From: Biomphalaria glabrata
Taxonomy: Eukaryota > Mollusca > Gastropoda > Planorbidae
Reading direction: 5' to 3'
Length of the DNA stretch: 64,000 nucleotides
Assembly (NCBI RefSeq): GCF_947242115.1
Contig: NC_074716.1
Coordinates: 46,992,213 to 47,056,212, forward strand
Position numbers and translations under genes: made by a program. This document shows, in pieces, positions 1 through 19,300 of the stretch. Every line of letters begins with the position of its first letter. Position 1 is the first letter of the stretch. A model generated the notes under the pieces. That model was given only the letters and a program-made list of their open reading frames with translations. It had not been told where the DNA came from and made no database searches.

Positions 1-98
1 AAAAGATAAACTTTTTTTTTTCGTAATACATAATTTAGAAGTGAAAAATACTTTGAAGTTTTAGCCAAGATGGAGCAAATGTAATGTTGAGTACTTAC

Positions 99-6596
<6,498 letters not shown>

Positions 6597-7477
6597 TGTG
6601 TAAACTGTAAGTATTGTAGTTTAGTTTTTCTGAAACATAACATGTGATTGAAATATTATTGAGAGAAATGTTTACAATATAAACTATTTTAATAAAGCAG
6701 TAAATATGACAGAGCAGAGATACCTACAGTAGCAAATAAAAATGTGTATTCTCTGCAGATGAAATGTGTATTTTTGAGTCCAAATGTGTCTTTTAGTGTA
6801 TGAAATGCATTTTAATAATGCACTATAAATAATTTTAAATTGTGAATCTACACATTTGGATGTTAAAACTTTGAAACTATTTGTTATCAGTTCTATCAAA
6901 ATGTAAGCTAAATAGTATTATTTCAATTTTATATTTATTTCAATTTTATATTTAAAGCAAACCAGTTATTTTTGTTAACAACTGTGTTAAAAAAAAACTG
7001 ACTAGATCAACCTATTTTTACTATTGCTCTTTTCAATTACAATTTTTTTTTGCAAAAAAAAAAAAAAAGAGGACACTATGTTAGTAGATAGGTAGACTGT
7101 TAAAAACTACATGAAATTTAAAGCAGAAACCATGAATTTAAACTCAATTTTACACCTAGATATGTAAGCCACTGTGGATATGGAATGTCTTTACAGAGCT
7201 ATTAACTAATCCTCGCTAGACAAGTGTTAGAGTAAACTGATTCTATTTTATTAACTTTTTTTCTAGTTGGAAAGAGAAATAATGTGTTAAAAAAGGAAAG
7301 ACTTGTCAAAAACTAAGAAAATACCCATATACACACTTAGAATTAGAACAGTTTTAACTAGATCTGTATGCAAATCAGTTACGAAAAGTTTGGCCTAAAT
7401 AAAGGACATTCTACCCTCCCCCCCCCCTTTTTTTTTTCCAATTCTCATAAGAAAGTTGATTTTTTTTTTCCTAGTAA
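6597..7477. other. Region upstream of DHX33, no gene seen
   Basis: AT-rich, with poly(A)/poly(T) runs and a poly(C) run (about 7417-7430). It should hold the DHX33 5' UTR and promoter; a TTACAG acceptor-like site at about 6605-6610 on the minus strand leaves room for a noncoding first exon. No reading frame shows family similarity. Confidence 0.5.
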
Positions 7478-7730
7478 CAAGTAAAGCATCCCTTTCAGGC
7501 CTTGCAATCTATGGGGAAGATGATGCCAATGGCTAACGAGTGTGGAAAGTGGAAAGCACAATAACCTATCACCATTACTTTTCCCGAACTATTGTTAAGT
7601 GCCTATTTGAGTTGGGAGGGATCAGTGGGGCACTTAACATTTTGCCTTCACTAAAATTCAAACCTGAGACCCTAAATTCAGAAACCAAGCACTTGAACAC
7701 TCGGACGCCACAACCCTATTTCTCGGTAGA
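7478..7730 (-). mobile_element. SINE family B (diverged)
   Basis: CCTTTCAGGCCTTGCAATC, ATGGGGAAGATGATG and GAGTTGGGAGGGATCAG match the family body in reverse. Confidence 0.75.
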
Positions 7731-7922
7731 ACTGTAAAAAAAAATTTCTAATCCTCAGTAAAACTATATTTATATATATATATATTTTTTTTTTTGGTTC
7801 TGATCTCAGAAGAAATATTGAGTATAGATCTAGTATTTTTTTATTTTGCTATGAATCAGGAGAGAGCCTGAAACCCAATCATTATGAAAGATATTTTTAA
7901 AAGCTTGCATGAGGCAAAGTAT

Positions 7923-8173
7923 GGAGGCGCGAGTGGTAAGTGCTTGGCTTCTGAACCGGAGGGTCCCGGGTTCGAATCCTGGGATTTTTAATTTTGGGAA
8001 CTTTGGGGCACTTCTGAGTTCACCCAGCTCTAATGGGTACATGACATAAGTTAAGGAAAAGTAAATGCAGTTGGTAATTGCGCTGGCCACATGACCTCTC
8101 ATTAAACGTGGGCCCCAGAAACAGACGACATTTACATCATCTGAATTATATCGCAAGGGGAAACTTTATGTGG
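7923..8173 (+). mobile_element. tRNA-derived SINE, family B (full length)
   Basis: Head GGAGGCGCGAGTGGTAAGTG (A-box) and CCGGGTTCGAATCCTGGG (canonical B-box). Body contains TGAGTTCACCCAGCTC, TGGCCACATGACC and TTTACATCATCTG. Translation of this repeat yields the recurring spurious YPLELGGL peptide. Confidence 0.9.
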
Positions 8174-8352
8174 GTGAAACCGAAGCATCATGCCTCATGG
8201 TCAAGTGTGGTGGGAGACAAAAAGTAAACGTGTAGGTAGATAGCTATAGCTATACTATATTAAAGTGTGTCTTTCTCACTTTCTGAGTTACTGATGAGTT
8301 ACTGTCTCAGCATCTGATTATGTAGACTGTCAGTCACTGTCTTAGACTTAGT

Positions 8353-8445
8353 CTCTAAGTTAAACTTAAACTTAAGTTAAAGTAGTTAAACTTAAACTTA
8401 AGTTAAAGTAGTTAAACTTAAGACTTAAACTTAAAGTAGTTAAAG
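8353..8445 (+). repeat. AT-rich tandem repeat beside the TTAA element
   Basis: Irregular copies of TTAAACTTAAACTTAAGTTAAAGTAG run up to the left TTAA of the 8440-12610 element. Confidence 0.7.
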
Positions 8446-9623
8446 ACCAACTGAAGAGGTTTTTTTCGAAATTGAGATAGCGATTGATTTAGATAGTAGA
8501 TAGCATCAAAGTTAGTTCCTAAAAATTTGAGATTTTAGAAAAGCGTATTTATATTAGAAAAAGTAATTTGAAAGTGGAAAAAATAACGAGATTTGAAAAT
8601 CAGCTTCAATGGCCGAAACCGGAAGTGACGTATTGTAATGGACTGAGAAAATGTAAATAAAAATAGACATGGCTGGATACGTTATTGATAGCGATTCAGA
8701 TGATAAACTTATCTAAATCTAGCTGTCCAACAATTTTAAATGATACTTATCATGGGATGCACCAAAATGCCCTGAAGAGAACTCTTCTACTTTTTCAAAA
8801 TATATTATAGAGCAGACTATTGAATTAATAGGCCTATAATTATAGATAGATTATAATAGGACTAGTCACTTAGTATAACTATAGTCTAAGTATAGTATAC
8901 CTAGACCTAGTCCTAGATGATCTACTAGTACTTGATGATACTAGAGACTACTACTAGAGTAGACTAGATCTAGTGACAATCTACTAAAAGTAGTATAAGA
9001 CATAAGTAAAATCTAGTGACTAGTCCTATTATAATCTAATAGTCTAATAGGTACTAGTATACTAAAAGTGTACTATTACTATTAGTGACTTTAGTCTATT
9101 ATAATTTTTATTATAACAAAACTAAATGGTTAGATCTATCTATATTATTTTCTGTCCTTCGATGTAAAGTTTTACCTCTAATTCTAGCTAGGCCTTCTAA
9201 CACTTTTACTAGTCACTCACTAGATCTAGATTATAAATACTTGACTTGTATTATTGTACTAATTGTTGTAATACTACTAGTAAACTAGTTACTAGTAATA
9301 GTTTATAAACTAGTAGATTTAACTAATTTAAGTAGATCTAGCTAGACTAGAGTAATCTAGACTAGCCTCTATGTTAATTCTAAGCCCAGTCGACAACATT
9401 TTTTAATGCTTGAATTTGTATATCTCTGTTCTGTAATAGTAAGTCCTAGTGAGTAGTGTCCTAGCAATAGCATAAAGATTATTCATAGATATAAATATAA
9501 TATTATAATAGTCAAGGACTAAACCTAAAGCCTAAGCTAAATCTATATAGAATATATTTATACTCTTTACTAGCCCTTACTATACTTATTAATAAGGCTA
9601 AACTTTAGATCTAAAAAAATAAT

Positions 9624-9719
9624 AAGTCATCATTTATATTGGTAATATAAAATACAGATTTTTACTAAACAAAGTCATCATTTATATTGGTAATATAAAA
9701 TACAGATTTTTACTAAACA
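9624..9719 (+). repeat. 48-bp perfect tandem duplication
   Basis: AAGTCATCATTTATATTGGT through TTTTACTAAACA occurs twice back to back, essentially identical. Confidence 0.9.
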
Positions 9720-9751
9720 CATGTGACATTTCTTTAAGTCTTAAACTTAAA

Positions 9752-10275
9752 CAGGGCCGGTCCTAACGATTGCGGGGGCCCTATGTGAAACTGATTGCGC
9801 GGGGCCTAGTCTGGGTGGGAATAAGGATAATAAGTGAAAATTAAGATTTCGTATTTTAAAAAAATTCGACTTTGAATTTTATTAAATCTTTACTAAGTAT
9901 ATTACGATCAAATTAACTTTACTTTACAAACTTTGCAACCTATGGCATATTAAAATGCCAGTCACTCTATTAAAGTAAATAAAGTATGGAAACTTCTGAT
10001 TAAAGTGAAAATTTGCCTGATTATTACATTTTAGTACATGAAAGCTGACAATGTCTTATTTCGTTTATGTGCGTAGGATTAGCGTTTTCCGGAATGAATG
10101 ACACCCACAATTTTGTCTATTTTTCAGGAGATTTTTATGAGATTTCCAGGTTTTATATATACCGATATATATATTTATTGCAATTTAACTATTACACCTA
10201 GAAATAGCACGAAGCCTATGAAAGTGCAGGGCCCACTGCGACCGCATAGGTTGCAGTGGCTTAAGACCGGCCCCG
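9752..10275 (+). mobile_element. hAT-like MITE, CAGGGCCGG termini (copy 1)
   Basis: Left end CAGGGCCGGTCCTAA is mirrored by TTAAGACCGGCCCCG on the right (13/15 match). The 8-bp flanks match at 5 of 8 positions. The first 100 bp are clearly homologous to the other copy at 55739-56375, which lies in the opposite orientation. No coding capacity. Confidence 0.75.
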
Positions 10276-10734
10276 GTCTTATATATATTAGATTGCCTAG
10301 ACCTAGAGTAGAGTAATTTATTATTATTAAGAACAATAAGAGTTAGATGTTGATGTTAGATCAGATAATCAGTATAACATATATAATATATATATATAAC
10401 CACTAGTTCTATATATGTATACATAATTAAGTATAAATGTTAATAAATAAATTTTTTTAAATCTATTTTACAGAAAACATTTATGACATGTGGCATACAG
10501 ACAAGTTTACTAGATGGATCTTTCATCATTTTGGAAATACAATATTCCCTGTGAAACAAATCACAGAAACATTCTACAATTTTATTTTATATAATAAATA
10601 CCAATAAATGTAAATACAAAATCACATTTTAATAGAGTTCTTCATTATACACACAACATTATTTTAGTATGTTCCTTTTCACTTGCTAGGTTTAGACAAA
10701 GTTTCGAATCAGGATTTAATATTATTAAGTCATA

Positions 10735-10835
10735 GCCCAAAACTCCAGCAGGATGTTAGTTAATGGCAGTGGTCAATGTTTGAACCTGAGACCACAGAGA
10801 AGACAGTTCGGAATGCAAACCACACAACTTTCTGC
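10735..10835 (-). mobile_element. SINE family C (old remnant)
   Basis: CTCCAGCAGGATG, GTTTGAACCTGAGACCAC and TGCAAACCACACAAC match the family in reverse. Confidence 0.55.
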
Positions 10836-10999
10836 GTTTCGAAACCTTTTCAAATTTTGATCATTTTTATGTTAATGCAGATCTGAATGTCCATTGCAAT
10901 GATGACTTGATCTGTAAAGGGGTTACATTTTTTAAAAATAAGTTGGATCTCATTCTTCGAATAATGCTATTTATTAGAAATTGCAACGTGGAATACATA

Positions 11000-11205
11000 T
11001 TAGAGGCCAAAAGAAAATCCACTGATGAGGGAAGACGTAGACGTCGTAAAGAACATTTAAATTGACCACCAGCTGAATATGGTTATGTCTTCGCTGGACG
11101 CGGCAAAATATCTAGTTTGCAGCTGGGGCTGCGTAGCCATGGAAAATACTGCATTTCTCATTAATCTTTCGACTCGACTGCCAGCCTTATTTATTAAACA
11201 CTTTA
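11000..11205 (+). mobile_element. LINE ORF2 C-terminal tail (copy 3, old)
   Basis: The plus strand gives STDEGRRRRRKEHLN, PPAEYGYVFAGRGKIS and GLRSHG-like sequence, a degraded relative of the tails at 20713 and 47105. The 3' sequence CTGGGGCTGCGTAGCCATGG is nearly shared. Confidence 0.65.
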
Positions 11206-12610
11206 AATTATGAATAGCTCTGCATTTTTTAATAACAATAAAAAATCTATATATATTCAGTGATTAACTGGCAATAATTGGGTTACTAAAATTTAATAAA
11301 ATGAGTTGCATAATTACATCAACAGTAGCCTATATGCATTACTTAACATTATATTGATACTATAATTTATTTTCCACTTCCCTGACTTCCCAGAGAAAAG
11401 AAAAAAACGACAACTCCTTCTCCAGTAGGATAATCTCTTTCATTTATAGTCTAAATACAATTTAAAACTTTGTTACCTACAGTTACAGATTAACTTGCTA
11501 ACTTAACTATCTAATAATCTAATGATTCTATTCCAATCAACAAATGAGTCAAGCGTGAGATAAATGAAAACTCTTTAATTTTTAGATATATATTTATAGA
11601 ACTATGTAAGTATATAGGCCCGAATATACGGTACGAATATATTTAAATAAGAGTGTAATAAAATCCATATTTCGTATATTAATAATATTATAGAATTGGT
11701 AGATCTAGGTCTAATTTTTGCCTTATAGATTAGTTTTTAGAATGAGCTCAACATTCACATTGTAATAATTGTTTTTTCCCCATTATATTGGGCCTATTTA
11801 GGGACGACTATAGGTTAATAATCACTATTAAGTGTATAGATAGAGTATATAATTTTAAACTTTGTTTTTCTAGGTCTAGGCCCAGCACCTCGATCGGATC
11901 AGTCTAAATAGATAGGTCTTATCTCTAAATATCCAATACTACTATTACTAGATCTAGACTTCATCTAATTGGATTTAGATCTAAATTTAGGTCTACTTCG
12001 TACATCATTAATGATCTGAGAAAAGAACTCTGCTCTTGATCAAAAGCAGTAGATCTAGAACTAGAATAAGCCTGAAGCAGTAACATAAGCCATAAATTGC
12101 GTAACTTTTGTTAAAACGAAACATGTGAACTGAGGCTCGCGGTACTGCGTGGGCTGAAACACTGTTAGCTTGACTAGATCAAGAATAAGCCGACAAACAG
12201 TAGATCTAACACGCAAAGCCATAAATTGCGTGATTTGACCTAATTTCCCCAACTCTAACATCCACTTTTTATAAATTGGCGTGTTTTAGCCGCCTTTGTT
12301 TTTAGAAACTAGCATTCCTGTAAAAAGGAATAGGGAAATACGCTAAGCCATAAACTGAAAAATTTGACCTAATTTCCCTTAAACTACGTCATCGACCTTG
12401 GTTGTCTGGGAAATACTGATCTCGAATGGCTTCGAGATTGTGAAATTTAATAGTCCCTAAAACTCACATTAAATTGCTTATATCTAAATAATTACAAAGA
12501 ATATATGTCTAAAATTTCGTATGTATGTTTTTTTAAGCATTATGAATCCTAAAAAAAGTATAACACCGGTTTCCGCGTCTGACCCCAAAACCTCTTCAGT
12601 TGGTCTTTAA

Positions 12611-13355
12611 AGTTAAAGTCAAAGTCATTAAATTGATTAAAGACTCTAATTTTTAATTTTCAGTGACATTAAATGATTAATGATTATAATTATAGCTTCT
12701 TTACTTTTAGGCTACAGTGTCTTCAAGTTAAAGTTTAGAGAATTTGCTAATGGTGTTACTCTAATCTTATGAATGTAATCATAGTGCTAAGTTAGATGGA
12801 GATCTTGAGTCTATATTTCTTTTCGTTGGTAGCGTGTATTTGTTTACTTCCTAAAGAATTGTCTATTCTAACTTTTCTTTGCTATTTTGCACTACATATG
12901 ATATTCTTACTACTACGGATTAAAATATATATATATATAAATTATAATATAATATATATATAGATTTACGTGATAAATAAAAATATCAATTAAAAAACAA
13001 AATAATATATTTAATTTATAATAAACATATATCTAGAACTAATTAACAAAATTACCTAGATCTAGATTTATATGGATAGCTTGTATTTTTGTAAGTGTAT
13101 TGTAACAGTGGGGATAGTTTAGTGTTGTAGGTAATCTAATTTCCATACGAAAAAGAGGTATGCTTCCTCTATTCAACTATTGACATCGCGACAATACCAT
13201 AGACTTGATAGACATAGACAAGACCTAGGTCTAGATCTAGAACCTAGCGCTAGAATCTAGATTTAGTTATTCTTACTCTTGATCAGAATCTTATAAATCT
13301 AGATCTAAAGAAAGGATTATCATTAATCTATCGCAGGACGTCAATAATTGTCAAT
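12611..13355. other. Presumed ZMPSTE24 upstream region
   Basis: AT-rich with (AT)n at about 12927-12960 and CTAGATCTAGA-rich stretches (13055-13300). The 5' UTR and promoter of ZMPSTE24 must lie here. No clear core promoter element is placed. Confidence 0.4.
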
Positions 13356-16300
13356 ATGTTTTCTAATTTTGATGAAAACACAATTTTTAATGCAGTTTTG
13401 ATTTTTGCGTGGGCTTCTTTCTTATGGGAAACATATTTATCCCTTAGACAGGTAACCGGAAAAAAAAAAAAACAACTTTTCACTTACCCAAGGACAGTTT
13501 ACCGACAGTTTAAACCCCCAAATAGAAATTACATGTTTTAATAATAATAAATGCTTTTAAATTTTATTATGAGTAGGCATGCAAATAAGAAGAAAATACA
13601 TTTTTCTTTGGCGGCCCCTATTCACAACCAGCGGTAGCTGGGAATCTTGGCAAAAACCCTATTGAAATTCCCAGTCACCTGGGTCAAATTAGGTCAAAAC
13701 CCCATTCCCAGTTATAATTGTAAAGAATAGTAAAGACATTAATGATTAATGTCTTAAAGTTAAAGAATTAAATGAAAATAAATGTTTTATTTTTTTTTAA
13801 TTTAAAGGAAGAAAACAGAAAATAGCTTTAAAATTATTTTGAGGAATAAAATAAAATTGGTTTGTTATTGATAAATCTTTACAATTTATACAAGCTCTAA
13901 CATTCCTATTTTATATTTCAGATCTTTCAGTCTCTAGTATTTCTGACACTTGCTATGATTTTTCCCTAATGTAATTAAAGAAACAATCCCTATAAAATAA
14001 GTTAATATAATTTAAAAAAAAAAGAGTACCATTCTTTTCTAAAGGTTTTAATTTTCTTTAGTTTCTAAGTTTAACTATATTTTGAAATTCATGATAAACT
14101 TTTAGTTTAACTACTTTATTTTAGTTGAAAAATAGTTTTAGTTTAACTTTTAAAACTTAGTTTAGTTCCCATCACTAATGTCAGTTATATATGTACTAAT
14201 AACTAATTTAGAGATGTCACAAATAGCAAAAAAAAAAGAAAAAAGATTTGTTTGCATGACTGCATGCTTATGTTTGAAAGGACTCTAAACTAGTCTAAAA
14301 GCAGTGAGCATCTACTTCACAGAGACATGTTGCTAAGACAAGCAACAAAGTGCCTCAAGCCTTACAAGGCGTTATGGACCAAGAAACGTTTGATAAAGCA
14401 CGAGCCTATCATTTAGACAAGAGTTCATTTGGATTAGTTCACTCTGTCTTTAGCCAGATTGAATCAACAGTAAGTACTACAAGCATTCCTAACCAATTCA
14501 TTTGATAGTTGCCTTACTTATTTCAGTCAGTTGGAGATTAGCAGCTCTATTAGGCAATGCATCTAGAAGCGGTACTTTTAGTTCAAACCCCACTGTTATA
14601 TATGGTGCTAAGGCTTCAGGATTTAACTTTATAAAATACAAGCTTGGGACCTCCCCCCCCTCCCCCCCCCCCCCCCCCCCCGACATCTCCTTCAACTGAG
14701 TTGGAACAAAGTGTATTGCATAGCACTTCTTTGCTTTGGATTAAAAACAATACTCAGTGATCATGCTGCAGAGCAGCTTGGCTAATTTGGTTTTCTGGGT
14801 GCATCCATTGTCTCTCAAGATAGAAAGAGGTATAAAATGGTCAATGTCTACAAGGTATATTAATTTTAAAAGTTCTTCTGTTTTCATCTCTAACAGTTGA
14901 TAGTGCTGTTAAAGTAACAACCAACTACCTTTAATCCTCCCGGCAGATGTTTGGGTTGACAAACACAAATCCAGAGCAAAAAAAATATCCTGGTTCCAAC
15001 AGGATTTAGATTGGGGACTTTGGTTTTATTTCAAAGTCTCAGATTATTCTTTTGCTTTTTAATATTGATTTATTTATTTTAGCCTTCAATCACTTGTTAG
15101 GAATAGACTGCAAAGTATCAGTATTGAAGTATAGTCATGTGTTGTTGTTATTTTTTGTTTCACTTTTTTAAGTTTTGGAAATGTTAAAATCTTAAGTACC
15201 AAATCTGTGTTATTCCTCAGCTAATCTTATGGTTTGGTGGTCTTCCAGCTTTGTGGTATTTGTCAGGGGTACTGCAGTTAAAATTTCGTATTCCTGAAGG
15301 GGAGGTAAGACAAGCTGGAAAAATAAACAACTGCTTCGTGATAGATTTTTAAGGTTATGTATATGGATGAAAAACTTGAATTTAGTTTTATGAAATTAAC
15401 TGATATTGTTAATTTTTAGTATTTTATTATTGTTTACAGAGTTAAAGCATTGAAAGAAAAAACAAGTTTTCTATAGTTCTGTTTATGTCTGGGAAAGAGA
15501 AAAGATTCTCTCTCCTGACATAAAATGCCACAGAGCTATAACATACCTATTTTATATTTCAGATCTTTCAGTCTCTAGTATTTCTGACACTTGCCATGTT
15601 GTACTCGAACATTACCTCACTGCCCTGGTCTCTCTACAGCACATTTGTGGTAGAAGAAAAGCATGGCTTTAACAAACAGGTAAATCCATAGTTATTGAAT
15701 GATTCAGGTCATACACATTTTAGAAATCAAAACATGACAAGAGAGCTCACTAAGCAGAACCTTTTTTTTTCTTACTGTTTCTTTAAAAAATTTTAAGTTA
15801 CCAAAGTCCCCGGTAAATTCTAAAAAAAACCTTCTATAAAGAGTGGGCTATTGAAAACCTTCGTAGCTGCAATTGACTTTGTATTTACTTGATTCAGAAA
15901 AAAATGCTGCTCTGAATATACCAAAACTACACATAGAAAAAGAAATATTTCAATTAAGAGTTGAGTGAAGTTATATCTATTTGTAGCCAACAGTCAATGA
16001 GGGTGTCATGTGACCAGCTCAAAAGCCAATCACCTTTTCGTTTGGAGTTTCTAAAATTTTGAAAAAAAAATCATTGAAGTCACTTGGACTAACACCTAAA
16101 ACTCTTGCATTGGAAACTTTCTGATGATATAATTATAATAAATTGTCCTAACGTTAATTTTTTTTTTTTTAATTTGTGTGTTATAATTTATTGTGCTCAA
16201 TTCTAACACACACAAAAAAAGAGAACATTTTGTTTACATTAATGAAACATGATTTTGGTAACTCCTGTATAACATGGTTATGGACAGCACACCATTATCT

Positions 16301-19300
16301 TAGAAAGAAATGTGTAAGTCAAAATAAATTTTGTTTAACTACTAAATATTCCCTATTTTTTTTTATACCACAGAACAAGAGGGTTTCTTAAAATGCACAA
16401 AATTTTACGTCTGACCTGTCAAATAACTTTGTTTTCCAAATAAAATAAAATGTATCCATATATAATACCTCAAAGTAAAACCAGCTGATCTTTGCATTTA
16501 CAACTTTCTATCATTGTCTATCTTTTTTACATATTTTTATAGCTTCCTAAATAAAAATTGCCTCTACACTATTTCAGGTGTCCTCAAACTATAGCTTCCA
16601 TTTTGATACTAAGTACTCTATTATTTGACCTTTACTGGTGACAGTACACTCCGCCTAATTCTCAGTCTGTAATTTGTTAATAATTTCTGTGAATTTTTAA
16701 TTGAAAAGAAATTCAGTTAAGCAGTTTTTAATTCATTTTTTTTTGCTCTAAATGAAAAAGACGTTAGGATTTTTCTTCAAAGACATGGCCAAACAGCTTG
16801 CGGTGACTTTAGTTATTTCTTTGCCGGTGGTGGCTGCCCTCATCTTTATAATACAAGTTGGAGGAACATATTTCTTCATCTATGCCTGGCTCTTCATATT
16901 GACTGTATCCTTGGTGAGTGAAATTATATTTTCTCTTTGGGTCATACCGTACTAGTGTTTTTATCAACCCAGCAGCACATATAGTTGGTTACTGCATTAG
17001 ACTAATGCGGTAGGATGAGTTAGGATGGGATAGCAGCCTTTTTTACACTTTCATCTAAGAGCTCATCATGTTTTGTTCAGAACGACCTGATATGTAAAGC
17101 TATTTTATTCTTTATTTTTTAAATGAAAGTCCTCAATCCTTAATGTATAAGGCCTGCCCAGGAAATTTAGTATTTTTAGGGTTATTTTTATTTTAAAGGT
17201 ATTAAAACTATATATTCTTACTTTTTTAAAAAAAAAAAGATGGTTTATTGATTTTTTTTTTTACAATATTATTTTTTTTCCAAATACAAAAACAAATAAT
17301 TTTTATTAGATTTTTTTATTTTTAGAGTTATTTATTTTTAGGGCAATAGAGGATTTTTTTCTAACCAGTAATCGGAACCATTGGGTTAACAGAACAATCT
17401 GCTCATTTAAAATAATAGATAAAAATACAAACTTTCTTCAACCCTCTGAATTATGTTGCAATTTTGCACTGTGAGCTCATAAATGATGAAATAAAAATAT
17501 ATATATATTTTAAATTTGCATCTCTTTCTTGGTTGTCCTTTTTTCTTCCATACCTTCCTCCCAGGCACAGTTCTTTGCAGGAAGGTCTTCAAAAAACCTG
17601 GCAATCTTTTGACATGGATGTACAAACTAAGTTTGTATTATTTTGGACAATGACCCATTGGCCTTTTTGATCCATCACGAATTCATTTTTTTTTTAATTT
17701 TTGGATTATTGATATTGGTAATACAGTAAAAATTCTTAAAGCTGGACTTAATTTTTCCCACTATGTTGCTATGAGTTTAGAAGAAAGAGAGATAAAGATA
17801 TATAAATATATATAGATTTATATTGTTGGAGAATGGTTTGATGTAAATTGTCTTGTGATTTCATGTCACATAGGTTGTGTACTTGTCATGTCTTTATTTC
17901 CCATGAACTGATGGTTCATCTAGTTGAATTCATGTGTATTTTTATTGTCAAAATATCTTGGCTTGTAATGGCTGGAGATTTTATCCCGTTTTGGGAGGGC
18001 CACATGATTGGCCAATATAGGGCTAGTATAAGGCCACCATGGAGTATCCAATTTGTTGTACTTGAGTCAGTGAAGCAGATGTGACCTACATTTATTTTGA
18101 AAAGTTAAATTGATAGTTGTGAGATGCTTGTAAAAACTACATTGTACACTGTGTGTACATTTTAACAGCTAGATTGATGTATTTCAGTTTGATGTATATG
18201 AAACAATGATATGACATGGTTGTTACCAAATCACATGTGTATTGAATGTCATTGTCAATATTCATTTATCAATATTAAATATTCCGTCATAACGTTCAAG
18301 TGGCTAAGCAAGAGCTCACCTTTCTGTAAAACCTGGGAAATTAAAACTAGTGGAATCAAATAATTTACACATTAGCTGTTGTGATACAATCAATAGCGAT
18401 TCCAAGTACTTGCTTGACTATTGAAGATTAATAATTGATCCATTTAAAAAAATCAATCAAATAACATTTTTTCTTTTAGTTTGTGTGTCTAGCTTCTCCA
18501 GTCTCAGTCGATATAACTGTTGTGTCAGCTTGTGTCTCAAACATAACTATTTTGTTTCTGGATTATTGCTCAATCTTACTAGCATATTACCATTTCAATA
18601 CAACACTAATTTCTGACATATATTTACTGTGCATTGCACCATTTTAATACAACATTATTATCTGACATACATTTAGTGTGCATAATTTATTATGTTTATC
18701 TGTTTTCTTCTTTGTTATATAGGTTATGATCACCGTCTATGCAGATTATATTGCACCTCTGTTTGATAAGTTTACGCCACTGCCTGATGGAGACCTACGC
18801 ACACGCATTGAAGAGATGGCAAGCAGCATTAATTTCCCTTTGAAGAAACTCTATGTTGTCGAAGGTTAATGTGATTTTATTTCTCGTCTCATTTATTATT
18901 AGACTGCCGTTGAAGATTTTAATCTAAAAGAGAATCTTTTCATTCCTTATTTCTTTTTGATTGATAATCTATGTTCTTTAATAGCATGTAATACATCTGT
19001 AGTGAGGAGTCATAAATGTTTCATTTATTTGAACCTTAGGTTCCAAGAGATCCTCCCACAGCAATGCTTACTTCTATGGATTCTTCAACAACAAAAGAAT
19101 TGTTCTGTTTGATACACTCTTGGAAGACTATACCCCAGACAACAAGGAAATCACTGAGGAGAAAGAGAAAGTGAGTCATACTGGACACAATGTTTGCAAA
19201 TTGTTACTTTAACCCTTTGACAATAAGAGTCGCCGGGAGTCGCCGCTACTGGTTGACAACTAGAGTCGCCGGGAGTCGCAGATTTTGGGTTGTTTCGTTT

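Larger units (their letters stand above)
8440..12610. mobile_element. TTAA-flanked nonautonomous DNA element (about 4.2 kb), nested
   Basis: A perfect 20-bp terminal inverted repeat AGACCAACTGAAGAGGTTTT at 8444-8463 is mirrored at 12587-12606. Each end is bordered by TTAA (8440-8443, 12607-12610), the target duplication of piggyBac-type elements. No transposase-like reading frame is seen. Inside are a hAT-like MITE (9752-10275), a 48-bp tandem duplication (9624-9719), a SINE remnant, a LINE tail (about 11000-11205) and three copies of a GCCATAAA(T/C)TG motif (about 12088, 12219, 12344). The TIR does not begin with the usual CCC of piggyBac, so the superfamily is uncertain. Confidence 0.65.
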
